From NCBI GenBank assembly GCA_014843695.1, contig CM026390.1:1493114-1557113 (forward strand): a DNA stretch of 64,000 nucleotides, in the 5' to 3' direction. The stretch is from Archivesica marissinica (taxonomy: Eukaryota; Mollusca; Bivalvia; Venerida; Vesicomyidae). Position numbers and translations under genes: made by a program. Below, piece after piece: positions 25,304 to 36,581 of the stretch. The stretch's first letter is position 1. Each line of letters starts with the position of its first letter. Under the pieces are notes generated by a model. That model was given only the letters and a program-made list of their open reading frames with translations, was not told where the DNA came from and did not search any database.

Positions 25304-25485
25304 GATGGGACTTTAAACCGAGGTCTCATGTCGGTGCTTTACAGTGTACAAGTAAACGAATCAGAGGAGATTCTGGAATGGATCTCTGTCTGTATCATTG
25401 CATAATCCGCCAACATCTAAAATTACAAATCTCTTCAGGAGGCTTCGCTCATATGGGCAACCGATAGCGACGACAAATGAATCTA
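25304..25485 (+). mobile_element. SINE-C body, 5'-truncated
   Basis: GGGACTTTAAACCGAGGTCT, CATGTCGGTGCTTTACA, AATCAGAGGAGATTCTGGAA, CTCTGTCTGTATCATTGCA and CTCTTCAGGAGGCTTCGCTC match, in order, the SINE-C at 41046-41230. The tRNA head is absent here; SINE-B copy 2 sits where it would be. Confidence 0.8.
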
Positions 25486-25495
25486 ATACACTTAT

Positions 25496-25592
25496 GTTCG
25501 GGAGGGCCTGAGATGGTACGCACCTCTCGGAAACTGCTACTGCGTTCGGGAGGGCTTGAGATGGCACGCCCCTCTCGGAAACTGCTACTGCG
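25496..25592. repeat. 48-bp tandem duplication
   Basis: Two copies starting GTTCGGGAGGGC at 25496 and 25544, each continuing through CCTCTCGGAAACTGCTACTG. It lies on the 3' side of the SINE-C fragment and looks like the first step of array growth. Confidence 0.9.
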
Positions 25593-25678
25593 TTCCTAAT
25601 GGGAAATATGTGTATATTTTATATATCTACCAGATAGTAACATTCTGTAATGCTGCAATCAATGCGACGCATCATTGG

Positions 25679-26079
25679 TTTTCTATTACCTCCCTGTAGC
25701 AGATAGAGTTATCCTACTGAGAGACATCGATCAGTTACTGCTCCTGAATACTCCCTGAATGTAGATATGTCCTATTAACTGCTTTCCTCTGTTTTTATCG
25801 TTGTTTCCTTTGCACAACATGCTAGCAAATGCATTCTACTTTCGCTTCTTAATATTATTAAACTACTCAATCTCGACATATCTCCTACAGTATATGCAAT
25901 CGGTGCTTATTTGTTAATCAATGTTATGAGTTAATTAACACGATTTTAATAAAATCACAGTTATCATACCGCAACATCTGGTTAGGGAGCGATAGTAAAA
26001 ACAAAGGATTCTAACTAAAAGCACCTATTTACATTTTGGGATAAATCAGCTTATATCTGCCAAGGGAGGTAATAGAAAA
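25679..26079. mobile_element. Foldback or MITE-like element, 401 bp
   Basis: Terminal inverted repeats: TTTTCTATTACCTCCCTGTA followed by GCAGATA at the left, and at the right the reverse complement TTTTCTATTACCTCCCTTGG followed by CAGATATAAG. About 17 perfect terminal bases extend to roughly 35 imperfect ones. The interior has no open frame of note, so it would be non-autonomous. No target-site duplication was identified, so the superfamily is unknown. Confidence 0.6.
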
Positions 26080-26666
26080 TTACATATGTATCTCATTGTA
26101 TATTGGTCTATTTAGTAGGACACTATTGTTATTACTGTTGTCCACTGAGCAGATGGTGTTGCGTGATAAAGGTTATTTCGTCAAACACATGTTTTACAGT
26201 ACAATATCCCTTGGAGATACTGTAGAGCATCTGTCAAAATTTAATAATTTATTAAATATTAGATGAGAAAACGGGAGCAAATTGATAGCACGTGGTGCAA
26301 ACGAAGCACATGGTAAATATAGAGGAGACAAATTAATAGGGCGTATCCTCCTTTCAGGCATGATTGTAACGCCGTCAGAAAGGGCGTGTTTTAAACTGAT
26401 AATTAGCATAATTTGTATATCTCTTAGCAAACTAATGTATGGCTTTGTGTGTTAATGCAACTACAGAATGTTGTTTATTATAAGTATAAATGTAAGTACT
26501 TTTTCTTTATGAATGCTCTTACTAGATGTGAAATTAAAAAGTTCCTTTCTTACAAGAGTTACTTCCCTTTGTATTAAACCGCCATTTGTGTATTAAAACA
26601 CGAGATAGAGAAACCAGGACACTTAAATAGCTCTGTTATGATGATATATAGTTGTGTATGCGTGTG
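26080..26666. other. Unique AT-rich stretch, no gene seen
   Basis: AT-rich sequence between the foldback element and the 27-bp array. A 78-codon minus frame (26194-26430) has no recognisable motif and no splice context. GAGTTACTTCCCTTTG at about 26557-26572 resembles a motif often found at the ends of molluscan MITEs, but no partner inverted repeat was found. Confidence 0.5.
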
Positions 26667-27402
26667 CTATGTGTGCATGACAGTTACATACAGCTATGTG
26701 TGCATGACAGTTACATACAGCGATGTGTGCATGACAGTTACATACAGCTATGTGTGCATGACAGTTACATACAGCTATGTGTGCATGACAGTTACATACA
26801 GCTATGTGTGCATGACAGATACATACAGCTATGTGTGCATGACAGTTACATACAGCTATGTGTGCACGACAGTTACATACAGCTATGTGTGCACGACAGT
26901 TACATACAGCTATGTGTGCATGACAGTTACATACAGCTATGTGTGCACGACAGTTACATACAGCTATGTGTGCACGACAGTTACATACAGCTATGTGTGC
27001 ATGACAGTTACATACAGCTATGTGTGCATGACAGTTACATACAGCTATGTGTGCACGACAGTTACATACAGCTATGTGTGCACGACAGTTACATACAGCT
27101 ATGTGTGCACGACAGTTACATACAGCTATGTGTGCATGACAGTTACATACAGCTATGTGTGCATGACAGTTACATACAGCTATGTGTGCATGACAGTTAC
27201 ATACAGCTATGTGTGCATGACAGTTACATACAGCTATGTGTGCATGACAGTTACATACAGCTATGTGTGCACGACAGTTACATACAGCTATGTGTGCACG
27301 ACAGTTACATACAGCTATGTGTGCACGACAGTTACATACAGCTATGTGTGCATGACAGTTACATACAGCTATGTGTGCATGACAGTTACATACAGCTATG
27401 TG
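26667..27402. repeat. 27-bp minisatellite (ACAGTTACATACAGCTATG)
   Basis: About 27 near-identical copies of a 27-bp unit, ACAGTTACATACAGCTATG plus TGTGCATG. The main polymorphism is GTGCATG versus GTGCACG. The unit is 9 codons and stop-free in two plus frames (TVTYSYVCM and HDSYIQLCV), giving two overlapping frames of about 270 codons. The two subtypes occur in runs, as expected from unequal exchange. Confidence 0.98.
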
Positions 27403-27487
27403 CTGAAATACATACCGCTTCTAACATACCAACTAATTGGTTCCATGTAACCTGAACTGTGTTGGTGCATCGTGAATCGAGACTAAA

Positions 27488-28630
27488 CGATGCAACAACG
27501 ACAGCAACATCAGAACTAACAGCAACAGCAGAACTAACAACAACGACAGCAACAGCAGCACTGACAGCAACAGCAGCACTGACAGTTACAGCAGAACTGA
27601 CAGTTACAGCAGAACTAACAGCAACGACAGCAACAACAGAACTGACATCACTAACAGCAACAGCAGAACTAACAACAACAACACCAGAAACAGCAGAACT
27701 AACATCAACAGCAGAACTGACAGTAATGACAGCAACAGCAGAACTAACAGCAACGACAGCAACAGCAGAACTGACATCAACGACAGCATCAATAACAGCA
27801 AAACCAACAATCATAACAACAACAACATTACAAACAATCATAACAACAACAACATTACAAACAATCATAACAACAACAACATTACAAACAATCACAACAA
27901 CAACATTACAAACAATCATAACAACAACATTACCAACAATCACAACAACAACAACAACAACATTACAAACAATCATAACAACAACAACATTACAAACAAT
28001 CATAACAACAACATTACAAACAATCACAACAACAACAACATTACAAACAATCACAACAACTACATTACAAACAATCACAACAACAACATTACAAACAATC
28101 ACAACAACAACATTACAAACAATCACAACAACAACATTACAAACAATCACAACAACAACATTACAAACAATCACAACAACAACATTACAAACAATCACAA
28201 CAACAACATTACAAACAATCACAACAACAACATTACAAACAATCATAACAACAACATTACCAACAATCACAACAACATCACCAACAATCACAACAGCAAG
28301 AACCAAACCGACATCGACAACAACAATACAAACATCAGCAGCATCAACAACATTACCGACATCGACAACAACAATACAAACATCAGCAACAACACCATTA
28401 CCAACATCGACAACAACAATACAAACATCAGCAGCATCAACAACATTACCAACATCGACAACAACAATACAAACATCAGCATCAACACCATTACCAACAG
28501 TGACAACAACAAGAACCAAACCGACATCGACAACAACAAAGCAAACAATCACAACAACAACATTACCAACAATAACAACAGCAATAACCAAACCAACATC
28601 GACAACAACAATACAAACATCAGCAGCAGC

Positions 28631-28675
<45 letters not shown>

Positions 28676-29962
28676 ATTACTAACAATGACAACAGTAACA
28701 ACAAAACCAACATCGACAACAACAATACAAACATCAGCATCAACACCATTACCAACAATGACAACAGCAAGAACCAAACCAACATCGACAACAACAATAC
28801 AAACATCAGCATCAACACCATTACCAACAATGACAACAGCAAGAACCAAACCAACATCGACAACAACAATACAAACATCAGCATCAACACCATTACCAAC
28901 AATGACAACAGCAAGAACCAAACCAACATCGACAACAACAATACAAACATCAGCATCAACACCATTACCAACAATGACAACAGCAATACAAACATCAGCA
29001 TCAACACCATTACCAACAGTGACAGCAGCAAGAACCAAACCAACATCGACAACAACATTATCAACAATAACAACAACAAGAACCAAACCGACATCGACAA
29101 CAACAAAGCAAACAATCACAACAACAACATTACCAACAATAACAACAACAAGAACCAAACCAACATCGACAACAACAAAGCAAACAATCACAACAACAAC
29201 ATTATCAACAATAACAACAACAAGAACCAAACCGACATCGACAACAACAAAGCAAACAATCACAACAACAACATTACCAACAATAACAACAACAAGAACC
29301 AAACCAACATCGACAACAACAAAGCAAACAATCACAACAACAACATTATCAACAATAACAACAACAAGAACCAAACCGACATCGACAACAACAAAGCAAA
29401 CAATCACAACAACAACATTACCAACAATAACAACAACAAGAACCAAACCAACATCGACAACAACAATACAAACATTAGCAACAACATTACCAACATCGAC
29501 AACAACAATACACACATCAGCATCAACACCATTAACAACAGTGACAACAGCAAGAACCAAACTAACATCGACAACAACAAAGCAAACAATCACAACAACA
29601 ACATTACCAACAATAACAACAACAAGAACCAAACCGACATCGACAACAACAATACAAACATCAGCAGCAACAACAACAACATTACTAACAATGACAACAG
29701 CAATAACCAAACCAACATCGACAACAACAAAACCAACATCAGCAACAACAACAAAACCAACATCGACAACAACAATACAAACATTAGCAACAACACCATT
29801 ACCAACAATGACCACAGCAACAACAAAACCAACATCAGCAACAACAACATTACCAACAATGACCACAGCAACAACAAAACCAACATCAGCAACAACAACA
29901 TTACCAACAATGACAACAGCAACAACAAAACCAACAACAACACAAATAGCAACAAAAGAAAC
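27488..29962. repeat. CAA-rich compound satellite
   Basis: A 2.5-kb A/C-biased array built on CAA triplets. In order: degenerate AGCAACAGCAGAACTGACAG units (27488-27800); a 24-bp unit with AACATTACAAACAATCACAA (27810-28270); mixed CATCGACAACAACAATACAA units; a pure (AAC)n run of about 14 triplets (28631-28672); and a 72-bp higher-order unit repeated at about 29080-29450. With no T on one strand, stops are rare. The plus frame 27459-30044 (861 codons, Thr-rich) and minus frame 27386-29977 (863 codons, Val/Leu-rich) coexist. Mucin-like coding is possible in principle but there is no signal peptide, Cys domain or splice support. Confidence 0.95.
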
Positions 29963-30849
29963 AAACAACAAAAACAAGTATTGTACTAACTGTTATAAGT
30001 TATTAATTGTCAAAGCTGTAATCCATAATTTCTCCTACAGATAATACGGTGACATATATAACAGAACGTCTGAGACCCCACAACCCACAGACAAGCTACC
30101 TATGACAGTATAAGAATGAAAATATGCAATCTGGTTATTCCACTTGTCAGATCCACAAAGATTGTGTAATCGGACTGGAAAGTTTATACGTTGTGACAAG
30201 ATAGACCTGTCAGTAAATTGTAAAACAAAATGTCATGCTGACAGAGAGCTCTCAGTAATTGATAATCAATAAATGCGCACACTTAACAAAACAGTGATAA
30301 ATCGTCCCGTCGTTTACAAACAAAAACCGTATAATATATTAAATGCTTGTTAGCGGAATGAAGCACAAGTCATGAGTTTATGTAGGCACTGGTTATACGG
30401 TCTCTACAATAACCCATTGTTCTTTTGTTGAACAATCGTTAATTGCTGAATACGTTTTCATATCCATATGGTTACATATGCATGCAGACACGGTAAAAAG
30501 GTAACACTAGGGAGCGTTGAGTATCTTCAATTCACCAACTATACCATACAAAGTATCTATTATTTTCAGGAACCATCTTAAAATGCTCTTCCTTATTACA
30601 GCGGAACAGCCAAATATTGCTAAGCTTCACGGATTTGTATGTCTGGTTGAGCACAATTATAATTATACATACGTATTCGCTTTCCATTAGATAATATATA
30701 AGGAATAGAAGATTTATGTTTGCGTGCCTGACTATCTTTCATCTTATTACATTGATAATCAGCCAGTTTACGTGCGTCCCACTAGAGGCCACTGGTGCCC
30801 ACTATGTGTTGCCCCTTATGCAGAGGTTTTACATTTATTTGACTATTTT
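29963..30849. other. Unique stretch, no gene seen
   Basis: About 890 bp of low-repeat sequence with many stops in all frames. It contains the short open frame 30716-30916, which I cannot assign. No splice-bounded exon, tRNA or inverted repeat was recognised. Confidence 0.5.
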
Positions 30850-30860
30850 TGTGTCAATCT

Positions 30861-31103
30861 TTAAACTTTATTTATTTTACAACGATTGTGAAGCAAGTTT
30901 TAACAACTTATATTAATCACTCTCTTTGGCGTCTTTTTAAAGGGTAAATGTGACCATTTGTGTGGGAGGAAACCCGGAGAAAGCCCACCTGTCCGATATG
31001 GCGACCAGCGTACCATCTCACATACTTTCCGGCCCGAGGATCGATCCCGCGTTGCATTGGTGAGAAGCGAGCGCGCTTACCACTGTGCTAATCGGACAGC
31101 CTA
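30861..31103 (-). mobile_element. SINE-A copy 1, perfect TSD
   Basis: Minus-strand tRNA-derived SINE of about 243 bp: head GTCCGATTAGCACAGTGGTA, AGCGCGCTCGCTTCTCACCA, B box GGGATCGATCCTCG, then AAGTATGTGAGATGGTACGC, a GGTGGGCTTTCTCCGGGTTT block and a tail ending AATAAAGTTTAA. An exact 11-bp direct repeat, TGTGTCAATCT, flanks it at 30850-30860 and 31104-31114, as expected for LINE-mediated insertion. The 54430-54663 element matches it along almost its whole length. Confidence 0.9.
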
Positions 31104-31339
31104 TGTGTCAATCTATGTGGTTTCTGTAATGTACGGAGTGGGGGTGTGGGTCTAAAGATAAATGGAATATATTTCTTTCCTTATCTTCATGTATCCACAT
31201 ACACTATTTGGGTGCATTTATTTATTGGCGTCCCTGGTTATTCGGGGCCGCACCTCCGGAAGTAGTTTGGTCATTTTATTTTTTTTTGACGATTTTTCAA
31301 AATACAAAACACACCAATTCCACTTGTGTATAACACGAT

Positions 31340-31517
31340 ACCTAACACCTCCGTTTATATGGGTCATTGCCACCTCCATTAAGCTGCTAACCTGTATTAA
31401 ACAGTCAGGTTCCCAATATATTTTATTATACATTTTACCTCTATTAAGCAGCCACCTGTGTTAAGCAGCCACTTTCTGTGATTCCTTTGACAAGCTGCTT
31501 ATGACAGTTTGACTGTA
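31340..31517. mobile_element. Relic of a TACAGTCAAAC-type MITE
   Basis: The segment reads, on the minus strand, TACAGTCAAACTGTCATAAG followed by repeated GGCTGCTTAA and CAGGT phrases (GTGGCTGCTTAACACAGGT, AGGTTAGCAGCTTAATGGAG). Elements of this style, with internal repeats of 'GGCCGCTTAAnACAGGT', are common in invertebrate genomes. Only one end is clear, so the copy is probably truncated. The assignment rests on remembered pattern, not a search. Confidence 0.4.
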
Positions 31518-32409
31518 TAGGGTTTACAAATGTTTAAAGTTTCTATTGTTTCTATGCTTGTCCTACGACTTTTTGCCATAGTCAGTGTTGTGCTTGACAT
31601 CTGCTGCTCAACGTCAATACTTGGATACCGCTTAGCTCCGTGACATCATAATATTTTCACAGTACTAGTATTTCACTTATTTGTGAGTAACATGGTGTCT
31701 AGCATATCTGAAGCTGTAGCAGTATTTGCATTGACGGACGAACGGACATCGCAAATTATATATCTACTTTAGTTGCAGCCTGCTGATATATATAATATAG
31801 AATATTCCGTGAAGCAGACGACAACGTCAGGAGAACGCGTTTACCGGAAGATCGATAATCCCCGCGGTCTGCAAAAACCTAATTCGGAACAATATTGTTT
31901 CACTTGCAAACAGATTCTGAATTTCGATCGTGATCACAGCTGCCAGATGTGAGGAATAAATTACAATCTTCATAATTGTCACCGGTTTGATCGCGCGCTA
32001 CAGGAGCCATAAAACACGAGAAAATCGATCAGCCGATAACATTGCGAGAATGCCGCGGAATGAGTTCATGTTTCGTGAGTTTTGTTCTGGCGCGAGAGAA
32101 TCGATGTAACAGGTTATTTTGTTGCCCGTAAATTGTTCCTTATCACAATCCATATTAGAACAAAAGCATTGAACTTTGTGATATAGAAAATGATGACGTC
32201 AATGTCACTGATTAATTGATTCCTTCCATAAATCGACTAATTATTTAGTTGAAGTCTGCGAGTCACTGTTTTGGTATTCCGTAGCTGTATGACTTTATTT
32301 CTAATTTCATGCGTCATTGAGGCGTTCTGATTGCTTCTGCTTTGATATAAAGACAGTTATTAACGCGAACAAGTTTTTCCTGAGTTTTACATTCTTGGAA
32401 TGTGCATGG
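31518..32409. other. Unique stretch, no exon recognised
   Basis: About 890 bp with somewhat more CpG than the surroundings (31830-32070: ACGCGTTTACC, CCCCGCGGTCTGC, GATCGCGCGC, TGCCGCGG). No reading frame over 60 codons and no convincing splice-bounded exon was seen. The right part contains the regulatory-like cluster listed separately. Confidence 0.5.
32191..32255. promoter_or_regulatory. Candidate CRE and homeobox-type motif cluster
   Basis: A perfect palindromic CRE, TGACGTCA (32194-32201), is followed within 60 bp by ATTAATTGATT and CTAATTATTTAG, typical homeodomain-type cores. Motif matches this short occur by chance in AT-rich DNA, and there is no adjacent gene start, so this is only a candidate. 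Confidence 0.2.
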
Positions 32410-35400
32410 ATATAAACGTGAGTGCACGTACAGTGCTCACGCGCGTGTACATACGTACGCACATACATATAGTTTTATATAAACGTGAGTGCACGTACAG
32501 TGCTCACGCGCGTGTACATACGTACGCACATACATATAGTTTTATATAAACGTGAGTGCACGTACAGTGCTCACGCGCGTGTACATACGTACGCACATAC
32601 ATATAGTTTTATATAAACGTGAGTGCACGTACAGTGCTCACGCGCGTGTACATACGTACGCACATACATATAGTTTTATATAAACGTGAGTGCACGTACA
32701 GTGCTCACGCGCGTGTACATACGTACGCACATACATATAGTTTTATATAAACGTGAGTGCACGTACAGTGCTCACGCGCGTGTACATACGTACGCACATA
32801 CATATAGTTTTATATAAACGTGAGTGCACGTACAGTGCTCACGCGCGTGTACATACGTACGCACATACATATAGTTTTATATAAACGTGAGTGCACGTAC
32901 AGTGCTCACGCGCGTGTACATACGTACGCACATACATATAGTTTTATATAAACGTGAGTGCACGTACAGTGCTCACGCGCGTGTACATACGTACGCACAT
33001 ACATATAGTTTTATATAAACGTGAGTGCACGTACAGTGCTCACGCGCGTGTACATACGTACGCACATACATATAGTTTTATATAAACGTGAGTGCACGTA
33101 CAGTGCTCACGCGCGTGTACATACGTACGCACATACATATAGTTTTATATAAACGTGAGTGCACGTACAGTGCTCACGCGCGTGTACATACGTACGCACA
33201 TACATATAGTTTTATATAAACGTGAGTGCACGTACAGTGCTCACGCGCGTGTACATACGTACGCACATACATATAGTTTTATATAAACGTGAGTGCACGT
33301 ACAGTGCTCACGCGCGTGTACATACGTACGCACATACATATAGTTTTATATAAACGTGAGTGCACGTACAGTGCTCACGCGCGTGTACATACGTACGCAC
33401 ATACATATAGTTTTATATAAACGTGAGTGCACGTACAGTGCTCACGCGCGTGTACATACGTACGCACATACATATAGTTTTATATAAACGTGAGTGCACG
33501 TACAGTGCTCACGCGCGTGTACATACGTACGCACATACATATAGTTTTATATAAACGTGAGTGCACGTACAGTGCTCACGCGCGTGTACATACGTACGCA
33601 CATACATATAGTTTTATATAAACGTGAGTGCACGTACAGTGCTCACGCGCGTGTACATACGTACGCACATACATATAGTTTTATATAAACGTGAGTGCAC
33701 GTACAGTGCTCACGCGCGTGTACATACGTACGCACATACATATAGTTTTATATAAACGTGAGTGCACGTACAGTGCTCACGCGCGTGTACATACGTACGC
33801 ACATACATATAGTTTTATATAAACGTGAGTGCACGTACAGTGCTCACGCGCGTGTACATACGTACGCACATACATATAGTTTTATATAAACGTGAGTGCA
33901 CGTACAGTGCTCACGCGCGTGTACATATAGTTTTATATAAACGTGAGTGCACGTACAGTGCTCACGCGCGTGTACATACGTACGCACATACATATAGTTT
34001 TATATAAACGTGAGTGCACGTACAGTGCTCACGCGCGTGTACATACGTACGCACATACATATAGTTTTATATAAACGTGAGTGCACGTACAGTGCTCACG
34101 CGCGTGTACATACGTACGCAAATACATATAGTTTTATATAAACGTGAGTGCACGTACAGTGCTCACGCGCGTGTACATACGTACGCACATACATATAGTT
34201 TATATAAACGTGAGTGCACGTACAGTGCTCACGCGCGTGTACATACGTACGCACATACATATAGTTTTATATAAACGTGAGTGCACGTACAGTGCTCACG
34301 CGCGTGTACATACGTACGCACATACATATAGTTTTATATAAACGTGAGTGCACGTACAGTGCTCACGCGCGTGTACATACGTACGCACATACATATAGTT
34401 TTATATAAACGTGAGTGCACGTACAGTGCTCACGCGCGTGTACATACGTACGCACATACATATAGTTTTATATAAACGTGAGTGCACGTACAGTGCTCAC
34501 GCGCGTGTACATATAGTTTTATATAAACGTGAGTGCACGTACAGTGCTCACGCGAGTGTACATATAGTTTTATATAAACGTGAGTGCACGTACAGTGCTC
34601 ACGCGCGTGTACATATAGTTTTATATAAACGTGAGTGCACGTACAGTGCTCACGCGCGCGTACATATAGTTTTATATAAACGTGAGTGCACGTACAGTGC
34701 TCACGAGCGTGTACATACGTACGCGCATACATATAGTTTTATATAAACGTGAGTGCACGTACAGTGCTCACGCGCGTGTACATACGTACGCACATACATA
34801 TAGTTTTATATAAACGTGAGTGCACGTACAGTGCTCACGCGCGTGTACATACGTACGCACATACATATAGTTTTATATAAACGTGAGTGCACGTACAGTG
34901 CTCACGCGCGTGTACATACGTACGCACATACATATAGTTTTATATAAACGTGAGTGCACGTACAGTGCTCACGCGCGTGTACATACGTACGCACATACAT
35001 ATAGTTTTATATAAACGTGAGTGCACGTACAGTGCTCACGCGCGTGTACATACGTACGCACATACATATAGTTTTATATAAACGTGAGTGCACGTACAGT
35101 GCTCACGCGCGTGTACATACGTACGCACATACATATAGTTTTATATAAACGTGAGTGCACGTACAGTGCTCACGCGCGTGTACATACGTACGCACATACA
35201 TATAGTTTTATATAAACGTGAGTGCACGTACAGTGCTCACGCGCGTGTACATACGTACGCACATACATATAGTTTTATATAAACGTGAGTGCACGTACAG
35301 TGCTCACGCGCGTGTACATATAGTTTTATATAAACGTGAGTGCACGTACAGTGCTCACGCGAGTGTACATATAGTTTTATATAAACGTGAGTGCACGTAC

Positions 35401-35833
35401 AGTGCTCACGCGCGTGTACATATAGTTTTATATAAACGTGAGTGCACGTACAGTGCTCACGCGCGTGTACATATAGTTTTATATAAACGTGAGTGCACGT
35501 ACAGTGCTCACGCGCGTGTACATACGTACGCACATACATATAGTTTTATATAAACGTGAGTGCACGTACAGTGCTCACGCGCGTGTACATACGTACGCAC
35601 ATACATATAGTTTTATATAAACGTGAGTGCACGTACAGTGCTCACGCGCGTGTACATACGTACGCACATACATATAGTTTTATATAAACGTGAGTGCACG
35701 TACAGTGCTCACGCGCGTGTACATACGTACGCACATACATATAGTTTTATATAAACGTGAGTGCACGTACAGTGCTCACGTGAGTGCACGTACAGTGATC
35801 ACGCGCGTGTACATACGTACGCACATACATATA
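32410..35833. repeat. 67-bp satellite, very homogeneous
   Basis: About 50 copies of a 67-bp unit: ATATAAACGTGAGTGCACGT, ACAGTGCTCACGCGCGTGTA, CATACGTACGCACATACATA, TAGTTTT. Most copies are identical. Short units lacking 16 bp (the CGTACGCACATACATA part) occur singly near 33920 and in matched groups at about 34510-34690 and 35317-35487, giving an 807-bp higher-order period. Bases 29-62 of the unit alternate purine and pyrimidine without a break (34 bp). Bases 11-33 form an imperfect hairpin GTGAGTGC/GTGCTCAC. Open frames of about 110 codons are repeat artefacts. Confidence 0.98.
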
Positions 35834-35851
35834 AAACTATATGTATTTGCG
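35820..35851. repeat. Hairpin at end of 67-bp array
   Basis: CGCACATACATATA (35820-35833) pairs with TATATGTATTTGCG (35838-35851), 13 of 14 pairs with a four-base loop AAAC. The right arm is the reverse complement of the unit end ATACATATAGTTTT, so the last unit turns back on itself at the array boundary. Confidence 0.85.
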
Positions 35852-36581
35852 TTATTTATAGTCGAATAAAACATGGAGTGTCGTTATTAACCGCTTAGGC
35901 CTACGGCCTGCGTTGTTACTTCCTACGCGTCCGAACTCCAAACAATGTTTTATTCGATGAATGAATCGCTGGTTAATATATTCCATCGCGGTATGAACTA
36001 CATACCCCGATGGAAACTATTAACCCAGGAGTCATCACTTATTGTGATACATTAATTATTCGTTTCAGAAAGAAAATATTTGCTTTTATTTGCATTTAAA
36101 ATGTTTTAGTCCAGATTTGCAATTTACCGTGTGCCCCGGAAAAGGTAAATAGATCATCCTTGGAACAGCGTAAACTGTAAGACCCGCCTTTTCTCGCGAA
36201 TGCGCATGTTCGTAACGTCGAGTGCGCATGTCGGCTACATATCATTAGTTGGGAACACTCATACGAAAATGTATGCAATCAGGGAGCATACGTTCATCGA
36301 AGGAAATGCAATAACGATGTAAATATTCATAAACCATGCAAACTTGCATGGGCAGTGATATAAGCTGCTAGTGCTACTAGTTGGTTATTTATAATTTATT
36401 AACCTATAGGTTAATGGTCTGTTCTTTAATTCGGCTTAATAGTCATCTCTAATGGAAAGTATTAATGTAATTAACGCATTACGTACCAACCGCTAAAATA
36501 CATACCGCTAGAACATCTGGAAGAATATCGATGCATTTCTTAATTCTAAAAGGCCCATGCACAATCGCAACACCAAACGGT
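35852..36581. other. Unique stretch, no exon recognised
   Basis: About 730 bp with mixed composition. A 60-codon minus frame (36096-36278) has no recognised similarity. A short palindrome CCATGCAAACTTGCATGG lies at 36334-36351. No tRNA or splice-bounded exon was seen. Confidence 0.5.
36185..36235. promoter_or_regulatory. Candidate CpG promoter motif cluster
   Basis: TCTCGCGA (36192-36199) is followed by two TGCGCATG motifs (36201-36208 and 36223-36230) flanking GTAACGTCGAG. TCTCGCGA and NRF1-type TGCGCATG elements are typical of TATA-less housekeeping promoters in animals. No transcript is visible next to it, so this is a weak candidate. Confidence 0.25.

Noticed and set aside
31162..31464. 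Overlapping 100-codon plus and 71-codon minus frames
   Set aside because: They overlap the MITE relic with internal GCTTAA/CAGGT repeats; no homology was recognised.
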